Below, one piece after another: positions 1 to 5,324 of a stretch of 8,812 bases of DNA (position 1 is its first letter; every line of letters starts with the position of its first letter). The translations under genes and the position numbers were made by a program. Source of the DNA: Alphaproteobacteria bacterium (GTDB taxonomy: Bacteria > Pseudomonadota > Alphaproteobacteria > JABAAW01); assembly GCA_014238625.1 (NCBI GenBank), contig JABAAS010000047.1, positions 1 to 8,812 of the forward strand. Reading direction: 5' to 3'. The notes beneath the pieces were generated by a model that searched no databases, had not been told where the DNA came from, and saw nothing but the letters and a program-made list of their open reading frames with translations.

Positions 1-612
1 TGCGACCTCCCCTTCGCGCGACAACAGCTCAACGCCGCCCATTTCTCGCAAGTATATGCGCACTGGGTCGTCTGTGTAGCTTGCCTCTGCTGACGAGGGG
101 CTGGCGGCAGTGCTTTTTTTAACGATAGTCTTACTATCCTGCTTGCTATCCTGCTTGCCATCCTGCTTACTATCTTGTGCCTTCGCCTCCGCGAGCTCTC
201 CATCAGGGTCTAGCTCTGCGTCGTCTTTCGAGTAGCTTTCGGAGAGATTTTTTGCACTTTTAGCAGCGCTTTCTGCTTTCAGGGGCGTTATGTCTCGCTT
301 TGCGAGCCTCTCTAACAACTCGTCGAGGTCTTCGGGATTGCGAAAATCCTCTGGTAGTAGTTCTTCTATTTTCTCAAGGCTTAGCTTTTCACGCGCGTTG
401 TGGCGCACGGCTTTTGCCACTAGGTCGCGCATGCGCCGCATATGCTGCTCGCGCTCGAGCCTGCTGGGGTCTTGCGCGAGTATCGCTTCGCGAGCAGAAC
501 GCGTTTTAGCAGTCGAGGATTTTTTACCGCCGCTACTTTTATCGACCTTGCCTGAAAACCACTTACTTATATTTTTCAATATGGACTTATCGTCTTTTTT
601 AGAAGCTGTCAT
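1..612 (-). CDS. rpoD: RNA polymerase primary sigma factor RpoD (sigma-70), N-terminal part, cut by the window edge
   Basis: This is the housekeeping sigma factor that directs RNA polymerase to most promoters. Only the first 204 residues are present; the protein continues beyond position 1. Residues about 1-45 are a basic, low-complexity start. Residues about 60-112 resemble sigma region 1.1, including ELLPEDFRNPEDLDELLERL. Residues 180-204 (DDPVRIYLREMG, then ELLSREGEVA) are the highly conserved start of region 1.2, which is decisive. Between them lies an acidic/Q-rich linker with three to four copies of SKQD encoded by a 12-nt tandem repeat. The DNA-binding regions 2-4 are outside the window. 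ATG at 612 was chosen because it is the first standard start in a frame that stays open to 714; it is preceded by GGGG a few bases upstream, a mediocre ribosome site. The gene lies 122 bp downstream of dnaG on the same strand, so it may be co-transcribed or have its own promoter in that gap. Confidence 0.95.
   Translation of the reverse strand, partial: MTASKKDDKSILKNISKWFSGKVDKSSGGKKSSTAKTRSAREAILAQDPSRLEREQHMRRMRDLVAKAVRHNAREKLSLEKIEELLPEDFRNPEDLDELLERLAKRDITPLKAESAAKSAKNLSESYSKDDAELDPDGELAEAKAQDSKQDGKQDSKQDSKTIVKKSTAASPSSAEASYTDDPVRIYLREMGGVELLSREGEVA
134..177 (-). repeat. 12-nt in-frame tandem repeat inside rpoD
   Basis: On the plus strand the unit ctatcctgcttg is present at 134-145 and 146-157 identically, then ccatcctgctta at 158-169 and a partial ctatcttg at 170-177. 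Read on the minus strand it encodes a repeating K-Q-D-S/G peptide in the linker between sigma regions 1.1 and 1.2. The unit is a multiple of three, so copy-number change would keep frame. Confidence 0.9.
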
Positions 613-681
613 TTTACCCCGAGATTTTTTCTCTGTTACTTTTTCTGCTGTTTTAATTTCTATGCTTTTTGGATAGCAAGA

Positions 682-712
682 TTTATACCCAACATTATTG
701 GATTGTTGTGAA
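682..712 (-). promoter_or_regulatory. weak candidate promoter for rpoD in the dnaG-rpoD gap
   Basis: The gap 613-734 has no gene. On the minus strand it contains TATAAA (682-687) and, 19 bp upstream, TTCACA (707-712), which matches the -35 consensus at five of six positions. The 19-bp spacer is longer than ideal, so this is only a candidate. If real, it would let rpoD be transcribed apart from dnaG, with a leader of about 60 nt. Confidence 0.25.
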
Positions 713-734
713 AATTACTTCCCATTACTACTCT

Positions 735-2627
735 TCATTGCTGGGTAAAGATTCTTCGAGCCTCTTGGCGCAAGCCGATATTTTGCTCGCGCACTCTGCT
801 TCTCTCTTGCACGAGCTCCTTACTAATTTCAATATAGTCGAGTGCTGCTAAGATTTGATCGACGATCTCTTGCGCGACTTTCCCTTTCGAGTAGATATTC
901 TGAATAAATAGATGTTGCGAGCGCGCGAGTTGACGCAAAGCCTCGCCGCCGCTTTGCGATAGTATTTTTGCGATGTCCTCATCTGGCTTGGCATTAGCGT
1001 AGGCGAGCAACATAGCTTGCCTTATGGCGTCCAAGTCTTGCGGCAGCTCGATACAAGCGAAGCGCTCTTCGAGAGCATCCCAGAGCTCTGGGCTTTTAGC
1101 CATAACCGTGGTTAGCATTTCTTGCAAGGTGCGCGTACGCAGGGTCTCGTCGTTGCTGAACAGCATAAAGTTTGCCGCGTCCACATTTCTATTGAGCGTA
1201 TCCCCACCACTCTTTCCTTGTCTTTGTGCTTGTCCTTGTCTTTGTGCTTGTCTTTGTCTTTGCAAGTTTCGCCTTTCTTGGAATAGAGCATCTTTGAAGA
1301 ATGCACGATAGTATTTTTGTAGCGTTGATGCGTTTATGCTTTGACTATGTTGCTCCAGCACTTTGTCCAAGCTGGCGAGTTTTTCTGGAGTATCGATAGG
1401 CAGTCTCTCTGCCTTTTCTATGCGCCATAGGAACTCGCTTACTGTTTCCGCCCCCTCGAGGGCTTTGCGCCATTTTTGAACGCCGAGTTTATTTACGAAG
1501 CTGTCTGGGTCTTCGCCTTCTGGCAGAAAGAACACGCGCAGGCTTTTATTTTCGTTGAGCAAGGGGAGGGCTTTTTTGACGGCGCGTATTGCTGCTTGCA
1601 AGCCTGCTCTATCACCATCGAGGCATATTATTGGCTCGTCTTCCAGCTGCCATATTAGCGCGAGCTGCTGTTCGGACAATGCAGTACCCAAACTTGCGGT
1701 GCTGGCACTACATCCGAGTTTATCGAGCGCGATGACATCCATATATCCTTCGACGAGGACTGCTTTTTCATTTGTCCGTTTTGCGAAATTACTACGAATG
1801 GCTTCTTTTGCGCGCGCGAAGTTATATAGGTTTCTGCCTTTTGAGAATAGGGAAGTTTCTGGGGAGTTTAGGTATTTTGGTGCGTTGAATCGTTTTTCAC
1901 TTTTATCATGATCCTTTTCATTTTGCGTATTATTTTTCTCGAGCAATCGTCCGCCGAATGCTATAGTGCGCCCCTGCCTGTCATCTATGGGAAAGATTAT
2001 ACGCGAGCGAAATCTGGCGCGTGCACTTGCGCGATCTTGCTCGCTATTAGCGACTAATCCAGCGGCGAGTAGTTCGCTTGCAGAGCATTTTTTCTGTCTC
2101 ATATGTTCAAAGAATTTTCTGCTATCGCCGTCCGCCCAACCGAGCATAAAACGCTGAGCGATGGCTTTATCTATCGCTCGAGCTCGCAAGTATGCTCTAG
2201 CTTGTGCGCCTATCGGAGCCAGCAGTTCTTGGTGGTAGAATTGCGCTGCGATTTGCATCACCTGTCGCAAGCGCTGGCGTTGCTTTTCATTTAGGCTTTC
2301 AGTACTTTCGCGCTCTTGTCGAGCTTGCACTGTTTCGTTTTTTCGCTCTAACACAACTCCTGCTTGCTTAGCGAGTTGCTCTAATGCTTGAGTGAACGAG
2401 ATTCCCTGAGTTTTTTGCAACCAATCGAAGGCATCGCCGCGCTCTGCGCAACCGAAACAGTAGTAGAATCCCTCGTCTTCGACGACATTGAACGAGGGTG
2501 TTTTTTCCTTATGGAAAGGGCATAACCCTACATATCGACGTCCTCGCCGCTGCAGAGCAACGCTCGCTGCGACAAGAGCTTGTAGGCTAATTCGCCTGCG
2601 TATCTCCTCTATCTGTCCTTTGTCCAT
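735..2627 (-). CDS. dnaG: DNA primase DnaG
   Basis: Primase makes the RNA primers for leading- and lagging-strand DNA synthesis, working with the replicative helicase DnaB. The 630-residue protein has the expected order of domains. An N-terminal CHC2 zinc finger has ligands C36, H39, C57 and C60 (LCPFH...YYCFGC). The catalytic core has GGRLL near 225 and PKYLNSPET at 250-258. The Toprim motif EGYMD carries the general acid/metal ligand E293, and LDGDRAG gives D337 and D339. A C-terminal helical region (about 430-630) should bind DnaB. Two oddities are a hydrophilic K/N/D/E insertion at 231-246 before PKYLNSPET, and a Q/R low-complexity stretch at about 455-472 between core and helicase-binding domain, encoded by an 18-nt tandem repeat. 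ATG at 2627 begins the family-typical N-terminus; the ribosome site is weak. It starts 20 bp after the yqeY-like stop, indicating an operon with that gene and probably rpoD. Confidence 0.97.
   Translation of the reverse strand: MDKGQIEEIRRRISLQALVAASVALQRRGRRYVGLCPFHKEKTPSFNVVEDEGFYYCFGCAERGDAFDWLQKTQGISFTQALEQLAKQAGVVLERKNETVQARQERESTESLNEKQRQRLRQVMQIAAQFYHQELLAPIGAQARAYLRARAIDKAIAQRFMLGWADGDSRKFFEHMRQKKCSASELLAAGLVANSEQDRASARARFRSRIIFPIDDRQGRTIAFGGRLLEKNNTQNEKDHDKSEKRFNAPKYLNSPETSLFSKGRNLYNFARAKEAIRSNFAKRTNEKAVLVEGYMDVIALDKLGCSASTASLGTALSEQQLALIWQLEDEPIICLDGDRAGLQAAIRAVKKALPLLNENKSLRVFFLPEGEDPDSFVNKLGVQKWRKALEGAETVSEFLWRIEKAERLPIDTPEKLASLDKVLEQHSQSINASTLQKYYRAFFKDALFQERRNLQRQRQAQRQGQAQRQGKSGGDTLNRNVDAANFMLFSNDETLRTRTLQEMLTTVMAKSPELWDALEERFACIELPQDLDAIRQAMLLAYANAKPDEDIAKILSQSGGEALRQLARSQHLFIQNIYSKGKVAQEIVDQILAALDYIEISKELVQERSRVREQNIGLRQEARRIFTQQ
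1216..1265 (-). repeat. 18-nt in-frame tandem repeat inside dnaG
   Basis: The plus-strand unit ccttgtctttgtgcttgt occurs exactly twice (1216-1233 and 1234-1251), followed by a degenerate partial copy to about 1265. Each unit is itself made of related 6-nt blocks. On the minus strand it codes for Q-R-Q-A/G repeats at residues about 455-472, in the hinge between the RNA polymerase core and the helicase-binding domain of primase. The unit length keeps the reading frame. Confidence 0.9.
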
Positions 2628-2647
2628 ATTTTTCAGCTTCAGAGAGC

Positions 2648-3133
2648 CTATTGTCCATTGGCGGAGGCGAGTAGCGTTGCCTTGCTGATTTTGCCAGCCA
2701 GAGCGAAGTCTACTTCACCTGGATGTCGTTTTCGTAGCTCGCTCATAACGCAACTCATGCCTTTTAATCCGCTGACTTTTTTTTCACGCACGATATGCTC
2801 GATTGCCTCTTTTATTTGTTTTTCGTTCATTTGTTTAGGCAAGAACCGCTCGATGACGATGATTTCCAAGCGCTCTTGTTCTGCTTGTGCTGCGCGTTTG
2901 TTGCTTTCGTAAGCTACTATACTCTCTTGCCTTTGTCGTATCATTGTTTGTAAGAGTGCGAGTATTTCGTCTTTAGTTATCTGCTCTTCCCCGTCTCCTC
3001 TTGCGCGCGCTGCGATGTCGCGGTCTTTAATGGATGCGAGTATTAATCGCAAAGTAGATACGGCAGGCGTGTTTTTTTCTCTCATGGCCTTTTTCAAGGT
3101 TTCGGAGAATTGTTCTCTGAGTTCAGCGGTCAC
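2648..3133 (-). CDS. GatB/YqeY-domain protein
   Basis: Small soluble protein of the YqeY family, related to the C-terminal tRNA-contacting domain of the amidotransferase subunit GatB. Its cellular role is not settled, and no catalytic residues are known to me. Family hallmarks are STLRLILASIKDRDIAAR near the N-terminus, a helical region with DEILALLQTMIRQRQES, then IIVIERFLPKQM, and a C-terminal KGMSCVMSELRKRHPGEVDF. The start is uncertain. The frame is open up to 3295 without ATG. GTG at 3133 gives 161 residues, fits the usual family start just before LREQ, and has AAGGGGAG (3147-3154) 13 nt upstream. TTG at 3172 gives 174 residues with only GGTG nearby. I prefer GTG. The gene heads the cluster with dnaG (20-bp gap) and rpoD, a standard alphaproteobacterial order, and is divergent from carA. 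Confidence 0.9.
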   Translation of the reverse strand: MTAELREQFSETLKKAMREKNTPAVSTLRLILASIKDRDIAARARGDGEEQITKDEILALLQTMIRQRQESIVAYESNKRAAQAEQERLEIIVIERFLPKQMNEKQIKEAIEHIVREKKVSGLKGMSCVMSELRKRHPGEVDFALAGKISKATLLASANGQ

Positions 3134-3172
3134 TTTTTCTGTTATGCTCCCCTTGTTGTTGTTGTCTACCAA

Positions 3173-3585
3173 AACACACCAAAATACGATAGCTATGCAC
3201 TTGACTATCGCCTCGCATATACGAGTTGCGATGTTTTCCCTCTCTGTAGCTCTTTTCTTAGCTCGGTTTTTTTCACTTATTTCCTTGTATGGTCGCTACA
3301 AGGTATGATCGCACAACCCCGATGCAAGCTATTAATACGAGCTACGGAAACAAAGTCTAAAAGCAAGTTTAAAAGCAAGCTGGTCAGTTACGCTACACCT
3401 ACAACATAGTGACTCGATTCGCTGTCAGAGTCGAGAGCAAATTCACTCTCCACCTGCACGATACTCTAGCTGGATACTTTGGCAGGATACCTCAAGTTAG
3501 TATTTTATCTCGATTTCAGTCCGCAACAACAGAGCTATAGAGATTAACTATTGCGAGATTGCTCTATATTGCATTACCTTATTAG
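3173..3585. other. intergenic spacer between the yqeY-like gene and the carA promoter
   Basis: No convincing gene, tRNA or structured RNA was seen here. It must hold the minus-strand promoter of the yqeY-like/dnaG cluster, but I could not identify a good -35/-10 pair. The only repeat is a 12-bp tandem pair, aagtctaaaagc/aagtttaaaagc, at 3354-3377. Short five-base inverted repeats near 3410-3435 (gactc...gagtc) are too weak to call. The minus-strand frame of the yqeY-like gene runs open through 3173-3295 but has no ATG, GTG or TTG. Confidence 0.5.
3354..3377. repeat. 12-bp intergenic tandem repeat
   Basis: The units aagtctaaaagc (3354-3365) and aagtttaaaagc (3366-3377) differ at one base and are followed by aagc of a third copy. 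No function is evident. It adds to the other short tandem repeats with 12-18 bp units in this window. Confidence 0.7.
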
Positions 3586-3623
3586 ATGATTATATATGCG
3601 CCTTTCAAGCCATATATAATCAT
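3586..3623. promoter_or_regulatory. perfect 13-bp AT-rich inverted repeat overlapping a candidate carA promoter
   Basis: The left arm atgattatatatg (3586-3598) and right arm catatataatcat (3611-3623) are exact reverse complements around a 12-nt spacer. The right arm contains TATAAT (3615-3620), a consensus -10 box for rightward transcription, ending 56 bp before the carA ATG. The left arm has the same hexamer on the other strand (3589-3594). No good -35 is visible at the right spacing. It could be an operator for a dimeric regulator, a pair of back-to-back -10 elements, or an RNA hairpin; the sequence alone does not decide. Confidence 0.55.
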
Positions 3624-3676
3624 TATTATCAGAGGTTTTTTACCTAAAGTTATTTTATGGCTCTCTTTTGAGTAAC

Positions 3677-5053
3677 ATGGCATTTTCGTACCCTAAGAGT
3701 AGACGCGGCAAATCTGCTTTGCTGCTGGAGGATGGTAGCCTGTACCCTGGCTTTGGTGTTGGTGCTTGCGGTGGTGCTATCGGGGAGCTGTGCTTCAACA
3801 CTTCGATGAGCGGCTATCAGGAGGTTTTGTCGGACCCCTCTTACGCGGAGCAAATAATAGTATTCAGCTTCCCGCATATCGGTAATGTTGGAGCTTGTTT
3901 TGCAGATGACGAGTCTGATCGAGTCTATGCGCGTGGCTGTATATTTGCGCAAAAACCTAGCGAGAGCTCGAGTTGGCGTAGCGAGTTTAACTTTGACGAC
4001 TGGCTAGCTATTCGTTCTGTTATCGGTCTCTATGGCTTGGACACGCGCTCCTTGGTGAGACGGTTGCGCGATTGCGGCGCGTTGCGTGCAGCTATAATCA
4101 ACGAAGAGGAAGTTTTTTTCTCGAAGAAAGTTTGGTTAAAAAAGATACAAGATTGGTCTGGCTTGCTGGGAGCCGAGCTTGCGCGAGGTGTCGGTATTAA
4201 AAAGGAGTATCAATGGCTGGAGAAAACAACCTCCTCTACGCCCTCCTCCCAAGCCTCCTCCCAAGCCTCCTCCCAAGCCTCCTCCCAAGCCTCCTCCAAA
4301 GCCTCCTCGCGTCGATCCCGGCCGCAGACGAGCGAAGAGAGCAAAGAAGGAGAAGAGCTACTCGGTGCTAGCCTGAACGATGTTAAAAATGAGCTGCAAG
4401 TCGAAAATCAGAGTAATGAGCAAGACGGTTCTAAAAGCGCCACCTCTAAAAGAGATAAGCAGCTGCATATAGTGGCGGTTGATTTCGGAATCAAACGCAA
4501 CATCCTACACTGCCTGAGCAAAACAGGTGCGCTGGTAACGGTTGTTCCCCCGACTAGTAGCAAGGATAAGATATTGGAGTTAGATCCGGACGGTATTTTT
4601 CTTTCAAACGGCCCGGGCGACCCTGCTGCCAGCGCACGCTATGCAGATAATATGCTGAAACCCTTGCTCACGAGCAATATACCCATCTTTGGGATCTGCC
4701 TTGGTTTCCAGCTTTTGTCGCTTGCGTTCGGTGCGCGTAGCGAGAAGATGGCGTTCGGGCATCATGGAACGAACCATCCAGTGCAAGAGCTACAAACAGG
4801 TCGCGTTGAGATAACCTCGCAAAACCACAGCTTTATGGTTTCGCGAGCATCGCTGCCCGCTGAACTAGAAGCGACCCATATCTCTCTATTCGATCAAAGC
4901 CTCGAGGGCTTTAACGCTAAACACCGTCCGATTTTCGCTGTGCAATATCACCCCGAAGCCTCGCCAGGTCCACACGATGCTGGCTACCTCTTCAATAGAT
5001 TTTTCAACGATTGCCGAAAGTATAGTGCAACTAAAACAAGCAGCCAGAAGTAG
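3677..5053 (+). CDS. carA: carbamoyl-phosphate synthase small (glutaminase) subunit CarA
   Basis: CarA hydrolyses glutamine and channels ammonia to CarB for carbamoyl phosphate, the precursor of pyrimidines and arginine. The N-terminal domain is clear (GELCFNTSMSGYQEVLSDPSY, residues 36-56; FPHIGNVG; GLDTRSLVRRLRD, 120-132). The class I glutamine amidotransferase domain starts near 264 with VAVDFGIKRNIL and has NGPGDP (311-316), nucleophile C341 in GICLGFQ, FGHHGTNHP and the H425/E427 pair in HPEASPGPHD. The protein is 458 residues, clearly longer than the roughly 380 of E. coli CarA. The excess is a hydrophilic linker at about 181-262, including tandem SSQA repeats from a 12-nt DNA repeat. 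GFQ replaces the common GHQ after the nucleophile. ATG at 3677 has GAG four bases upstream; in-frame TTG at 3668 is the alternative. carB is not in the window. Confidence 0.96.
   Translation: MAFSYPKSRRGKSALLLEDGSLYPGFGVGACGGAIGELCFNTSMSGYQEVLSDPSYAEQIIVFSFPHIGNVGACFADDESDRVYARGCIFAQKPSESSSWRSEFNFDDWLAIRSVIGLYGLDTRSLVRRLRDCGALRAAIINEEEVFFSKKVWLKKIQDWSGLLGAELARGVGIKKEYQWLEKTTSSTPSSQASSQASSQASSQASSKASSRRSRPQTSEESKEGEELLGASLNDVKNELQVENQSNEQDGSKSATSKRDKQLHIVAVDFGIKRNILHCLSKTGALVTVVPPTSSKDKILELDPDGIFLSNGPGDPAASARYADNMLKPLLTSNIPIFGICLGFQLLSLAFGARSEKMAFGHHGTNHPVQELQTGRVEITSQNHSFMVSRASLPAELEATHISLFDQSLEGFNAKHRPIFAVQYHPEASPGPHDAGYLFNRFFNDCRKYSATKTSSQK
4244..4309 (+). repeat. 12-nt in-frame tandem repeat in the carA interdomain linker
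   Basis: The unit tcctcccaagcc occurs at 4244, 4256, 4268 and 4280 without change, then with one substitution (tcctccaaagcc) at 4292, and ends with a partial tcctcg at 4304-4309. It encodes SSQA four times and then SSKA. It lies between the N-terminal and amidotransferase domains of CarA, where an insertion is least likely to disturb folding. The 12-nt unit preserves the reading frame. Confidence 0.95.
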
Positions 5054-5171
5054 AATCATAAAGTCTCTAAGAATAGATTTTATACAAAAATTTTTTTTTA
5101 AGGTTGTTAAAAAAAGTATAGTAACCTGCGTTTACTTAATGCAATCTGTATTTTTGTATAGTAAAAATAGA

Positions 5172-5192
5172 AAGCCCCGCTTCTGCGGGCTT
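5172..5192 (+). terminator. GC hairpin downstream of carA, probable terminator
   Basis: AAGCCCCGC (5172-5180) pairs with GCGGGCTT (5185-5192) around a TTCT loop, with a single bulged C. It lies about 120 bp after the carA stop. The downstream plus-strand sequence is AT-rich but not a clean T-run (AAATTTGAACTTTT). On the minus strand the hairpin is followed by TCTATTTTT, so it could act in either direction, although no minus-strand gene reads into it here. It is the best carA terminator in the gap. Confidence 0.55.
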
Positions 5193-5223
5193 AAATTTGA
5201 ACTTTTAGTGTATTCCAGAAATA

Positions 5224-5229
5224 TATAAT
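5224..5229 (+). promoter_or_regulatory. candidate -10 box for the ligase-like gene
   Basis: A consensus TATAAT sits after the hairpin at 5172-5192 and about 95 bp before the GTG start. The nearest -35-like element, TTGAAC (5197-5202), is 21 bp away, which is too far for a standard promoter. The call rests on the -10 match and on its position between a terminator and a gene. The rest of 5054-5323 is AT-rich, with a nine-T run at 5091-5099 directly after five As. Confidence 0.3.
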
Positions 5230-5265
5230 AGCTACGAAAAATAATGGAGAAAGAATCCGCTAGAC

Positions 5266-5322
5266 ATGATTGTTGTATCCACATCTCCAATGGCTGATGA
5301 CGCGAAGGAGCAAAGCGAGTAA
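5266..5322 (+). CDS. possible 18-codon upstream ORF (leader peptide) before the ligase-like gene
   Basis: ATG at 5266 opens MIVVSTSPMADDAKEQSE and ends with TAA at 5320-5322, two bases before the GTG start at 5325. A second in-frame ATG is at 5290. GGAG lies upstream of the first ATG (about 5246-5249) but 16 nt away. The AAGGAG at 5305-5310 inside this ORF is also the most obvious ribosome site for the next gene, so translation of the short ORF could be coupled to it. I know no homolog. It may be chance. Confidence 0.25.
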   Translation: MIVVSTSPMADDAKEQSE

Positions 5323-5324
5323 TC

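Noticed and set aside
3015..3409. Overlapping plus-strand ORFs of about 97-99 codons across the yqeY-like start and the spacer
   Set aside because: They are mostly antisense to the yqeY-like gene, with hydrophobic low-complexity content and no plausible start signals.
3650..3952. A 100-codon minus-strand ORF opposite the start of carA
   Set aside because: It overlaps the conserved CarA N-terminal domain and has no domain or ribosome site of its own.
4179..4376. A 65-codon plus-strand ORF with PPK/PPP repeats
   Set aside because: It is the shifted-frame reading of the 12-nt repeat inside carA; the carA frame is supported by strong family motifs on both sides.
5086..5115. The A5T9 tract and following A-run after carA as a terminator
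   Set aside because: No GC-rich stem precedes the T-run; the flanking GGTT/AACC pairing is only four bases with mismatches.
4977..5228. An 83-codon plus-strand ORF across the end of carA
   Set aside because: It starts inside carA in another frame, has no ribosome site or recognizable domain, and runs through a terminator-like hairpin.
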